A stretch of 64,000 nucleotides of DNA. It comes from Nautilus pompilius. Taxonomy: Eukaryota > Mollusca > Cephalopoda > Nautilida > Nautilidae. The translations under genes and the position numbers were made by a program. The DNA lies in the NCBI GenBank assembly GCA_018389105.1, contig JACATO010000631.1, positions 1,178,001-1,242,000 on the forward strand. The letters run 5' to 3'. The notes beneath the pieces are model-generated. The model saw only the letters and a list, made by a program, of their open reading frames with translations. It was not told the origin of the DNA and did not search any database. Shown here piece after piece: positions 51,201-59,490 of the stretch (positions are counted from its first letter, which is position 1; every line of letters begins with the position of its first letter).

Positions 51201-54200
51201 ACTGTTACATCAACTTCAATTACAGAGGAGAGAGGCCACAGACATACAATCCTTAAAATCTGTGTTGATGGAAGCTTGGAACAATATCCTGCTTGAAGTT
51301 ATCCAAAGGGCGACTGGAAATTGGCTAGACCGTCTACATCGTTGTGCAGCTGCCCACGGAAAGCATTTTGAACACCACATCTAACATTTGTGTTTTTGTT
51401 CTGTTTTAAGCTACCAAATTTCTATTCTTTGCTTTTGTTTTAAATAACTACCAAAATTTCCAACAATTAAATAAACTGTACCAAATTTCCTGGTGTTTTG
51501 TGGGGCTCCCTGTATGTTATTTATGGTTTCTCGCCTCTTTATAAAGAGTATATTATACTATGTATGCATACTTCTGAAACCTAAGTACATATAGAATGTG
51601 TTCTCTTTCCTTCTTTTAGCCACTAGTCTATACTATCTATATACACATTAGACAAAGTCTGATGAGTTCCTACCTTATACAAATTGCAAATATTATCCAG
51701 AAGAGTTGTTACAAATGAAAACGTTTGCTTGCATTTATTAAAATTCAAGCATCTAAACTTTTTCAATGTTTTATTGCATGTAAATATGATTTTATTCCTT
51801 TTTTTTTCAGTGTTTAACCAGTTAGTTTTACATCTGTTGAGGTTGAAAGTAGTGAATATTATCAGTTTGTTATTGGCAGTAGAGAAATAGAGAATACATG
51901 TAAATAGCTTTGTAATTATACAAAAGTAAAGCCAGACTTTAAAAATCAACATCACAATCTGTCTAAAGCTGGATATTTCTGGAAAAACTTTAAAAAAATT
52001 AATTAATGTATTAGCTTTCAAAGGTGATTGCTGGTCTCGCCCATGTCAAATGCTGATACTGTAGAAATTTTTTCCTCCTTTATATCTTCTAGGCTGATGT
52101 CCCGTGTCAAGCAGAAGTGACCCTCAACATTAAATCATTTTCTAAATAATGCCCTAGCTGTTTAATACTGTTGACAGCACAGTGTATTTAGTTCATTAAC
52201 CTGCATTGCAGGTAAATAAGTGACAAAAAAGGGGCAGTCTCTTTGAACTGGAATGAGTTATTGCATCTGTCCAGTGGTTACCCGAACTGACATGGGTTTA
52301 ATTAGAGTCTGAGAGAGTCCATCTGTTTCTGCCAAGTGTTCCACTTGAGAGTTAGCCTTAAAATTCTGAATATCCAGGAAAACTTCTTATGGATACCGCT
52401 TTTGTTTGTGTTATATTTCAGCTTAAGAGAAAACTGTAGCTCAATAAGTTAATTTATATGTTACCTTATAATAATAAGCTGTGTGGTGGTAAAGGAAATA
52501 AAAGATCAATCACAGAATTTTTAATGAGCTCAGAATCATAATAAAATGACTTTTGTCAAGAGTGGTTGTAGTATTCCTGCAGAGACAGAGAAGCCAAATA
52601 CAAAACATTTGCTGTAAAATGGCTGCCAGCTATGCACTACACACCCTTTCTTTCTTTGTTTTGTTTTGCTACATAAACGCATGCCATTTCCTCTTTAAAT
52701 ATCGCTTTTATGGATCTCATTTTGTTGTTATACTGTACACAAGCCTCTACAATGGAGATAACTTCTACAGTGTAGACAACTTCGGTAGTGGAGGGGGGGT
52801 TTGCGCCTTGGTTATCCCCTAGAGACTATTGCCTGTTCTGTGCCACAAGGAGCTTGGCACTTACGACTTTGGAAATGGAGTCTCCACCATAACTCTTCAT
52901 ATTTAGATGTGGGAGGAAACCCCCTTAGAGCCAGTCGGTGAAGAGATTCAAGAAGAAACCATGAGAGGAAGGTGAACTTTAGACTTTTTCTGGGGAGCGC
53001 TTGACCTCACCAACTCTGCCCAAACCTGCTTCCTATGGGATTTTACTTGGACAAGTTGCTCCTGACTAAATTCCATTTTAAATATCCATAATTTTGTATT
53101 TACAATGCATTTTGCATCTACAAGAGGAATGAAATATCACAGCTGTTGTGTAATAATACTCTTACCTGTAGAATGGAAATTAAAACAGATTTTAAAACCC
53201 AGCCCTTGTGGCGGTGGTGGTATAATTTCCTAAATCTAAGAGATCAGCACACAAAAGGACTGTTGGCTTTGTTGTCCGTCACTTGCTGGAGTATAACAGG
53301 TCATTTATATAATTAAAAGATTAAAAAGTGTATATATTTGAGTATTAAGATTTTAAAAGAAAGTTTTCTTTTTAAGTGTAAAATTGTAATCTTTTATTTT
53401 TTTATAATGTGGCCATAATTAGTTAGTGGTGTCGTCAAATATTTTTCAGTGTAGCTATAATTTGACAGCTTTTTTTTATAGTAAACTTTTATTCATAAAA
53501 TCCAAGAGACTGTATTTGCTATAATACTTAAACACCCGTATTTTTGCCATTTATTGTTATCCGTTATTCCAGCGCTGTTTTGATATCATAATGATTGATT
53601 TGTGAACAGTGTAGGATTTACTTAATGATCAAGCTCCTGGCATCGAATAAGGTAAACTACACATGATTCAATAAATTGCAAACTGTTTTTCAAGGCAAAG
53701 AATGCCATGGTTTGTAAAATAAATATTACTGGTAGTAATAATAATGATGATGGAATGCTCGATGTGCTTCTAGATTGTGGATGCATTATGTTTATTGGAG
53801 GATGGTGGTGGTCTGGTAGTTAGAGTACTGGACTTAAGGGCCCAAGTTCAAATCTTGGGCGGGACCAGCCCAGTTTGGTGTAACAACTTAGCATAGTTCC
53901 TTTTTTTTATTCTTCTTCAGCTGGGTGCCAAAAAAAAATGGAAAGAAAAAACTTAATGAGTAAAATAAAATATTTTAAAAAGTTATCTGCCATGCAGCAA
54001 AATGTTCAAGAGTGTGTGGACTTTATTGTTGTGGAGAGAGACAAGGTCAGCCAGGTCACATTATCAAACACACACACACACACACAGGTGTGAAGGAATG
54101 GTTTTGATGTTCACCTGGGATGGATGCCTCAGGACTGGATATTTACTTGTAATTTTTTTATCATTATAAAAAGTAATAAAATGGCTGAGTCTTAAGGGTG

Positions 54201-57200
54201 CTGAAAATTCAATTTGGATGGCCCACAGCCAGCCATCCACCCATGTTGGTTTTCTCCCACTTCTAAACCCGAAGAGGCCTGGTATGGTTATGCGTGGTTT
54301 GAGGTTCTGTTGGTACCTATTGACTGGTCTGCGCCTTCTGCCCCAGAGCATCCAACCAGACCTAGTTAACTACTCGCTCAGTCATCCAGGCTGGTTTACC
54401 TCCCCCTTCCTAGCTCTCTGCCGTGAGATGTCTTTAGACCTTCACAATCACATGGGTTCACTGAGAAGAAAAAGAGCAGGATGATGCTATTCACGATATA
54501 CAACTTGTAGAACAGACTTATCATAGTCCTGATGGTAAAAGTTGGAAGATTTAAAATGTGGATGATATCACTATTTTTATACAAGCTTTTCAGCATTGAC
54601 ATCTACCTGATCATTGCACATCACTTTTTTCCTTGTGTTTTTCTTTACTCAGCCTCACTTTTGTCCTGCTAATTTTATGCTAATATAAAATTCTCTTAGA
54701 ACAAAATATCTGAAATACCTACCCACAATGTTTTGAATACTCTCCTGCATAGATAGCTGTGCTTTGTAAATTTTCCTGCACTAACCTTACTTTATACTTC
54801 TCTTTCCAGTAATTTCAGCTCTGTATCAGAGAGAGAAAAATGTCTTCTGATACAAGTAAAACACAACATTCAATTTGATTTGAAGATTTAGTAGCTGCCT
54901 CTTCTTTTAAATTCAGCCTCTTGTTAATTACACAAAGGAGCTGATGGGAGGTCATTCAGCTCTGTTCCACACATCTGCAAGCACAAATTCAGTTTTTCTC
55001 TGCACTTATAGCCAGCTTAGCAAATGCAGATACACAGGATTGCTGGATCAGCTCTTGTGATTTGATATTGTTGCAGTAGCAGATCATTCTGATGTAAGCA
55101 AGAGGCAGTCGCGTTGCTGTGTAAATATTTTACATTCTAAGACCACGTCTTTGTTGGCCAGTATGTAATGTACTCCAGTGATTACAAGAAAGCAGTAAAC
55201 TATTGTAATTTTTACAGAGACTTTCAAGTTTTTAAGCTGTTTTAAAGTGTTGTCTGATCGTATTCTTGTACTTCACACATGAAGGATTTTTGGTATGTCT
55301 CTTTAGTTGAAAGGATTCGCGTTTTTCATTCTATCACCTACTCGTAATTTTGTGATGGTCATCTGATTTATCATTTTGTGTGTTTTTTTTTTGAAAAGAG
55401 GATTAGCTAAAATTTCAACTTAGATTTAAGATATTTCAGATAGTAGATGGTCTGGGTTTGGACTCAGAGCTGAAGGAAAGCAAGCAAAAGTTAGAAGTGA
55501 CTTTACAAGTGGAACCAAACTATTAGCACAACTTTACCAAATTACTTAATATAGGGTAGAATTATTAATAGTGAAATTAGGTAACTACAGTTATTTTGTC
55601 TCAGCCATTAATTACAATATTGCTTTTTAATGTAGAATAATTAAAAATTTTTTTTTCAAATAGCTTTTTTATGATTAACACTGGTATAGTTAACATCTAT
55701 CAGTAATCTATTCCACAGTTCTGTCTAATTTTAGCCTTATGGGTGGTTTTGCTTATTTAAAATTATGTTCCTTACTTTTTTTTCTCTCTTGATAAATAAA
55801 ATAAAAAGTGTTGGTTTCTACATGTTCAGAATTCGGTTATTTCCAATGCATCTGCCAAATATCTTTTGTGCAGAAACAATTTTAAAAAAATTATTGAAAT
55901 AATCAAGTCAAAAGTGAAATAGCTCCATACTGAATTATTTCTGATAATCCTATGTTCTTTTTAACATTTGAACTATTTTTTCACAACATATCTGAGATAC
56001 GATGAAATTATAGCTTTATAAAAGACAGGAATTTCTATGGTTGTATGTTCTAGTTTTCATTTGATCATGTTTATCATCTTATAAGATTCATTAGCAGCTG
56101 TAATGCTTCTGTTTTTGTACTTAAGACTTTTACTGCTAATTGACTTTAATCTTGTTTACAAAAGTAATGATAATGAGTTTTCCTATTTATGACATTTAAC
56201 TGGTTTAATTTCTGCTGTGACTTCTGTTTTCTCCAAAAAGGCTAAATGTTCAGAAGTAACAGGCAAAGATCAAAACCTAAACACGAGTTTTGATATCATT
56301 GCATTGAGGGAAGGTTTTCTAAATGATCAGCAGACAGAAACCAAATCTAGACTGCTTAGACAGTCACTTTAAAAACAAAGGTCCAAACCTAGCCTTGCTG
56401 TACATTAGTTTTAAATCAGTCAAATGTACTTCTTGATATTCTATATATTCTTGTAGTTTTTTTATCCAGACCAGAAATGAATCACTTAACCTTGTCCTTT
56501 TTACTTATCATAGTGATGTTATGAAGGTGGTTGGGCTGATGTTCATCAACCATGTCCATTTTATCATTTAAATCTCTGGAAGCTCAACTAAAATAGCAAC
56601 AACAAAAAAAATTTCATTTTTATCTAGATACTGGGTTTTAATTTAAAAATGACTAATTTTATTGGAACTAAAACAATAGCTGGCTTAATTGTTGAGAGGA
56701 TTATATTTAACTTTACATTTCTATGTTGAAATGAACACAATGGTATTATTTCTAAAGTAATATTTAGTGCATCAGACAAGTTTGAATTTCTGACATAAGA
56801 ATACTGAATTACAGCACCATAATTAATCTAAAGAATCTGTGATCTCGTACCATGTGAACCATGATTGGTTTGCCACTTTATTGATTCATTCTGCCTTATG
56901 TCATTTAGAGTGATCATTTCTATTTAAAATGTTGTTTTCTTGTTGAAGAATTCCAGTCCATTCTTGCCTTTCGTCAGCACCACCAGCACCCAAATGCTTT
57001 TGGAAGATCAGACTTTTATGTTGTTTGCCGACTCAAACCTCTCACAGACCACATTAAAGTTTGTGACCAAGAAATTGTCCAGTGCAGATGGATGTCCATA
57101 AAGGAGCTACAAAACCTTGAGACAGCCCCCATTACTTCCCGTCTGTTGGACCTTGCAGTGTATGGGCTAGACGAAGGTTTCCACAATGTTGATATCTTGT

Positions 57201-57283
57201 GTGAGGAAATGAAGTCTGTTTACAAAGGACATATATTTAGTATTTTCCATAGGAAACTCCCAAAGAAATCAGGTGATAGTTAG
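18311..57283 (+). CDS. NUDT6: Nudix hydrolase 6 homologue (6 coding exons)
   Basis: Exons 18311-18491, 19087-19293, 20503-20561, 22632-22683, 27902-27949 and 56949-57283 join in phase to a 293-residue protein (human about 316). The N-terminus (MWKSVNGQCARWWYPP...) has five Lys/Arg and no acidic residue before Asp32, like a mitochondrial presequence. The N-terminal NUDT6 domain includes NGITIDLSHLP, AVWLKVPI and LGFTYHHAE. THQLGVAG leads into the Nudix fold. The Nudix box is complete across exons 4 and 5: GGLADLGEDIGVTAMREVLE then ETGI, fitting GX5EX7REUXEEXGU. The last exon encodes AFRQHH, FGRSDFYVVCRLKP, PITSRLL and YGLDEGF, all close to human NUDT6. The family hydrolyses nucleotide-linked substrates with a divalent metal; the in vivo substrate is unsettled. 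All catalytic residues are present. Confidence 0.94.
19087..19293 (+). CDS. NUDT6: NUDT6 exon 2
   Basis: The acceptor is CATCTGTTTCAG and the donor GTAAAGTG. The 207 bases run from TSLAQWQSENRPAVWLKVPI to ATHQLGVA. This is the bulk of the NUDT6-specific N-terminal domain, including LGFTYHHAENEMATLKL. The THQ.GVAG block before the Nudix fold is characteristic. Confidence 0.95.
20503..20561 (+). CDS. NUDT6: NUDT6 exon 3
   Basis: It is preceded by a long T tract ending TTTTTTTTTTAG and followed by GTAATT. It encodes GMVIKMDTREVLVIQEKNRK, the first strands of the Nudix fold; human reads AGAVFDESTRKILVVQDRNK here. Confidence 0.93.
22632..22683 (+). CDS. NUDT6: NUDT6 exon 4 (start of Nudix box)
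   Basis: The acceptor is TGCTTTTGCAG and the donor GTGAGTAAG. It encodes YSNWKFPGGLADLGEDI plus one base. WKFPGG is the invariant entry to the Nudix box. The exon is 52 bases, and the Nudix box is split between it and exon 5. Confidence 0.95.
22684..26000. other. NUDT6 intron 4, left part
   Basis: AT-rich intron. It contains a CA repeat near 25384 and otherwise only short frames. A 75-codon hydrophobic frame at 25854-26081 resembles nothing known. Confidence 0.4.
26055..27530 (-). mobile_element. Second decayed hAT transposon (DUF4371/ZMYM1-like)
   Basis: Minus-strand frames include the C-terminal DUF4371-type helical region LNSENLSWILQTSSLSAAEC with NDDLSDLFWQKVNA (26150-26340). Segments like TDISNCIDGNLL and TLTNTIRDVLLHL-type readings (about 26700-26800) match the middle of ZMYM1-like hAT proteins. 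The N-terminal side lies near 27500. Multiple stops and frame changes are present. It sits in NUDT6 intron 4, antisense to the gene. It is the same broad family as the relic at 6240-7830, but whether it is the same subfamily cannot be judged by eye. Confidence 0.7.
27902..27949 (+). CDS. NUDT6: NUDT6 exon 5 (catalytic REUXEE)
   Basis: The acceptor is TTGTGTTTCAG. The donor is the non-ideal GTTGGT. The 48 bases encode GVTAMREVLEETGIVT and one further base. The REVLEE residues bind the catalytic metal. The weak donor, followed by a 29-kb intron, makes this exon end a plausible place for splicing variation. Confidence 0.95.
28674..28901 (-). other. Unassigned coding-like fragment
   Basis: A 75-codon minus-strand frame has normal amino-acid composition, including VTTVDYYDMGNELDQQDKG and LANTLQLANLFKRM. 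It lies in the last NUDT6 intron and could be a remnant of a mobile-element protein. I do not recognise the family with any confidence and see no splice context. Confidence 0.25.
30228..30430 (+). repeat. Possible tRNA-derived SINE
   Basis: A box-A-like TAGCACAATGGTGATAG at about 30235 and a box-B-like GAGATCAAATCCTG at about 30291 have tRNA-like order. The spacing is longer than normal because of a GTGGTAGTAGTATGG insertion. Ends and target duplications were not identified. Confidence 0.4.
32741..33085 (+). repeat. tRNA-derived SINE
   Basis: The head carries pol III promoter boxes: box A TGTCTCAGTGGTGAG (32752) and box B GGGTTCAATTCCC (32795-32807). The tRNA-like part is followed by a unique-looking body containing TGACCCTTGAACGAGGTACT, a phrase of the type seen downstream of tRNA heads in many animal SINEs. 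The end is a short AAGAAGAAGAAG tail at about 33070-33082. The element is GC-rich compared with its surroundings. It lies in the last NUDT6 intron, in the sense orientation. Confidence 0.8.
33190..33237 (+). repeat. (GAT)n/(AAT)n microsatellite
   Basis: About seven GAT units run directly into about ten AAT units, a compound trinucleotide repeat just past the SINE. Confidence 0.95.
33377..33401 (+). repeat. (TA)n microsatellite
   Basis: About 12 TA units in intronic DNA. Similar shorter TA runs occur at 18535, 21917, 37765 and 43884. Confidence 0.95.
34037..34088 (+). repeat. (TTA)n microsatellite
   Basis: About 17 TTA units with one interruption. Confidence 0.95.
34667..35130. repeat. GC-rich unclassified insert, probable repeat
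   Basis: This stretch is far richer in GC than the AT-rich intron on either side, with sharp changes at both edges. Both strands carry frames interrupted by stops, and no family could be named. It includes words such as CACCCCGGGGCAGGGCC and CCACCTGGGGACACACTC. It may be a piece of a mobile element inserted from a different base composition. Confidence 0.5.
36217..36266 (+). repeat. (CT)n microsatellite
   Basis: An uninterrupted run of about 24 CT units. Confidence 0.95.
36463..36537. mobile_element. Palindromic mini-element A (MITE-like)
   Basis: The ends read AGGTGTTCAAA on the left and TTTGAACACCCCT on the right, forming an imperfect terminal inverted repeat. The right arm, read on the minus strand, is AGGGGTGTTCAAAGGAAACC and continues to CTGAAATAGC. 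That sequence is shared with element B at 36849. Confidence 0.65.
36849..36942. mobile_element. Palindromic mini-element B (MITE-like)
   Basis: It begins AGGGATGTTCAAATGAAACT and continues to GGCTGAAATAGC. It ends GTTTCATTTGAACAAGCACCT, which is an inverted repeat of the start. Its left arm is about 80% identical by eye to the reverse complement of the right arm of element A. Both therefore belong to one family, or the pair forms the arms of one 480-bp nested element. Confidence 0.65.
38990..39340 (+). mobile_element. Relic of a Tc1-like transposase C-terminus
   Basis: Plus-strand frames read QARSPDP.PIEHLWDIF near 39090-39140, matching the SPDLNPIEHLWD block around the last catalytic residue of Tc1 transposases. 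Downstream, a CSSRHCASC...CGHTL reading resembles the usual end of the protein. Stops and frame changes are present. Ends were not located. Confidence 0.55.
39430..39454 (+). repeat. (GT)n microsatellite
   Basis: About 11 GT units. CA runs of similar size are at 40590, 40760 and 54068. Confidence 0.95.
41590..41645 (+). repeat. Degenerate SINE fragment (GGAAAC/ACCCA block)
   Basis: AGGAGGAAACTGTAGTACCC followed by AGGGGAAACCCACATGG matches a phrase I recall from tRNA-derived SINEs of many aquatic animals. Only this core is recognisable here. Confidence 0.45.
47259..47287 (+). other. Exon-like 29-bp segment in the last NUDT6 intron
   Basis: GGGCTGCAGATCCC...TACAAG is preceded by TATGCTTCTTCAG and followed by GTAAGG, both good splice sites. 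Its entry phase fits exon 5 of NUDT6 (reading GAADPYLDYK), but its exit phase does not fit exon 6. If used, it would shift the frame. It may be an alternative exon that triggers decay of the message, or chance. Confidence 0.25.
47310..47535 (-). repeat. tRNA-derived SINE, minus strand
   Basis: Read on the minus strand, the tRNA-like head is GGGGCAGTCAGGGGTTCAAT followed, after GATTAGGGTACTGGAGGCC, by the box-B-like TGAGTTTGATCCCC (plus 47468-47531). The body on the plus strand has AAGGAAACCCAAATGACC and TTTTTAGATGTGAGTGG, shared in type with copies near 41590 and 52900. Diverged, with no clear tail. Confidence 0.65.
49743..49880. mobile_element. TTAA-flanked hairpin MITE (piggyBac-like)
   Basis: The element is flanked by TTAA on both sides (49739-49742 and 49881-49884), the target site of piggyBac elements. 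The left arm is CACTTTGAAGACTCTGCTCA, with TATG...GGTACTGACCCTGA inward. The right arm, read on the minus strand, is CCCTTTGAAGAGTATGCTCA, with TAT...GGTACTGACCCTGA inward. The arms reach nearly to the centre, so the whole 138 bp can fold into one hairpin. It has no coding capacity and would be moved only by a transposase supplied elsewhere. Confidence 0.85.
50150..50285. repeat. Possible SINE fragment
   Basis: GC-richer than its surroundings. Its last part, CAGAACTCTTCATTTTTAGA, resembles phrases inside the SINE-like copies at 47375 and 52890. No promoter boxes were identified. Confidence 0.35.
51126..51512 (+). mobile_element. 387-bp internally deleted Tc1/mariner-type transposon with C-terminal ORF
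   Basis: It is flanked by TA (51124-51125 and 51513-51514). The termini are CAGGGTGCCCCACAAAAAAC and, on the minus strand, CAGGGAGCCCCACAAAACAC, each continuing CAGGAAATTT. They match at 28 of 30 positions. Between them a single frame (51130-51384) encodes the transposase C-terminus, with SPDLNIMDFTMWG carrying the last catalytic Asp. It ends NWLDRLHRCAAAHGKHFEHH. The N-terminal DNA-binding region and the first two catalytic residues are absent, consistent with a large internal deletion from a full element of about 1.3-1.5 kb. High TIR identity and an unbroken ORF suggest a young copy. Confidence 0.88.
52820..53045. repeat. Diverged SINE-like repeat
   Basis: It contains CTTCATATTTAGATGTGGG and GGAGGAAACCCCCTTAGAGCC in the same order as the SINE at 47310-47535. 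A weak tRNA-like inverse head may lie at the right end (GGGGAGCGCTTGACCTCACC). Strongly diverged. Confidence 0.45.
53800..53960 (+). repeat. tRNA-derived SINE
   Basis: The box A region is GTCTGGTAGTTAGAGTACTG (53811) and box B AGTTCAAATCTTG (53845). The tRNA-like head is typical in order and spacing. It is followed by a short body and a T-rich, then A-rich, stretch ending near 53945. Confidence 0.75.
54064..54490. other. GC-richer intronic stretch, unclassified
   Basis: It starts with a CA microsatellite (about 54068-54087) and continues into sequence with open frames on both strands (95 codons minus, 88 codons plus). Neither frame resembles a known protein and no splice context supports an exon. 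It may be an old repeat. Confidence 0.3.
56949..57283 (+). CDS. NUDT6: NUDT6 terminal exon 6
   Basis: The acceptor is TTCTTGTTGAAG, a poor polypyrimidine tract, but the phase joins exon 5 to give the Glu of TEFQSILAFRQHH. The 110 following residues cover the rest of the Nudix fold and the C-terminus, including HPNAFGRSDFYVVCRLKPL, VQCRWMSIKEL, PITSRLLDLAVYGLDEGF and YKGHIFSIFHRKLPK. A TAG stop ends the frame. Confidence 0.96.
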
Positions 57284-57600
57284 TTATTATTATCTAGTGT
57301 TAAACACGGTGCCTCTTGACATGGAGATTTCTCAACTGTAACATTGTATGCTAATATTCTTAAGATTTTATTCCTTTTCTTCTTCTTTTTTTTAATCCAG
57401 AAACATTTGTTGGATACTTTTTGCAATTTATCAAAAATTTTGTTGTTGTTTTAACAGCTGAATTTAATTGAATTTTACTATTTAGGATATAGATTGTTGT
57501 GTTTGCTTTGGGGCATGACTGTATATCCAATAGTTGACAAGATCTTGAATTTCAGAAAGTGTGAGAAAAGTTACCTTTGCAATAAACAGGTAAAACAATT
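57284..57600 (+). other. NUDT6: NUDT6 3' UTR and probable poly(A) signal
   Basis: AATAAA lies at 57581-57586, about 300 bases after the stop. It is the first canonical signal after the coding region. A second A-rich candidate (AAAATAAAAAAAG) follows near 57616. Confidence 0.6.
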
Positions 57601-59490
57601 TTAATAATGTCTATGAAAATAAAAAAAGTTATTTGTGTTGATCCTTTAATTAGCTTCTTCGGGATACTCATCTAAAAGTCTAATACTTGAGATTTGAATG
57701 TTGGTTGTGGAAGCCCCATTGGTGTCTTCTGCCAGCTTGTAGAACTTACCAAGAACTCTGTGTAAACATTTTACTTGTGTGTCAGTCATGACTGTTCTAG
57801 AGTTTCTTCATTAAAGGGCATTTTCTACTTGCCAAAAACTGCTCTGTACCAGAATTCTTTGTGACCATTTATTTAAACAAATGCTTTAATAAAAAAAACA
57901 ATAACTAGATTTTACTAAGATAGTAAATTAAATTAAAAAGTGAACATTAAAATAGTAAATTAAACATTTTAAAGTATTTTGTATTTCTTTATTTTTTTTA
58001 AAGTTTTATGACTGCATGTATCTGAAGGTTTACCGTGGTGCTTTAGGAAATCTTTTTTCACTGTTAATATGTCCAACGTTTTCAATGCCATGTTCACTCA
58101 AGTAAAAATACATAATTTAGCTAACATTAGTATACTTTCTTTTAGATGCAAATACCCATAAATTTGAAAACCCCTACTATGTTGTTAAATTATTTTCTTT
58201 GAATGAATAGACACGTGGTTCTAATTATATGCAATTGGTGAGAGACTCAACTAGTTAACAGATGCCAAAAAATTCTTTGACAGCTTTATTCAGTTGTCTG
58301 TCTGCCATGTAATGTTAATGAATAAAAACATTTTAGATGGCGATTTTCTGGTTACAGATTCTAGTTTATTTAAAAGATAAGTCAGCATACAAATTTTGTT
58401 ACAAAGAAAGTGAGACAGCACCACATGTAAGATCCTGAGTCAAACATTGGAGATAACTGCTACGAGAAAAGGGGACTTGATGAGATTTTAGACGGTAATG
58501 TCGGCTGGATGAATTGCAGGAATTTCGGGGAACGGGATGGTATTTTGAGAACTTTGGTGGAGGGTGGGCGACATCGAATAATGGGCGGAAAATTGATTAG
58601 CATCTTCAGAAATGCTCACGGGAGGGGTGGACAGAAAGTCATAGTCGCCAACCTATGAATGTGAGACGGCGCTTTGCAGTTGTGCATCACTCCAGAAACA
58701 ACAAATAACATCCATCTTCAAGTCAGGTTCATAGCTTGATGATATAGCCACCGCCAATTCTAGAGGTCTGCTTGCTTACCAGTAATTGACCCACACCTAT
58801 CATCATGATTTATAGAGTACTTTCTAAAACCACCTATTTCTACGTTAGAGTTCGAATTGCCACATTTCACAGTTGTTGTTCTTTGTCGTTTTCCCATTAA
58901 ATATGTGGAAAACTACAGAGCGGCGTGCATTTTAATATTTTAACGTAGCATTAGTAAGCAAATTCAGCAGGTTTAATTGGACTTTATCGAGTAAAATTAG
59001 GCAATTCCGTGGTGATGCCAAATTTTTTTGGCTATGACTGTAGAAAGAGAGAGATCTTTTGGCGGGAAGGTCTTTTCGTTATTATTACTGAACTACTCAC
59101 GGGCAACCGGTAAAGCAGGATATACTATTTGTCCATAAGACACGAGACGACGAACTGAGTGCACTCTTGTTCCAAGGTGCCGTCTGATAATATGCTAAAA
59201 TTAAAGTCTCAGCTACTACCTCGGTAACGATAATTAAAGTCTGTCCTTACATGACATTTTTCCCTGGACAAAATCCCATTGACTATCTTTCTATGGCGTC
59301 CAGTGGTATTTGCTGGTAAGGATTATATGACATTGGATGACACTTTTGCAAGCTATTGGTGGGCCTTTTTTCTCGTCTGTTCGATAAGAATTAGTGTAAT
59401 AACAAGGACAATTGTAAACAGAGAAGACGATTTTCATACCAAGCCACCAGTATTATTGACATTACCGTCCTGTCAGAATTGATTTACGTG
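57601..59490. other. Intergenic DNA 3' of NUDT6, no gene seen
   Basis: AT-rich up to about 58400, then more mixed. Only short frames without recognisable content. Confidence 0.4.

Noticed and set aside
51623-52021. A 132-codon minus-strand open frame, the longest in the window.
   Set aside because: It is a low-complexity reading (Phe, Ile, Asn, Lys) of AT-rich intron with no recognisable motif.
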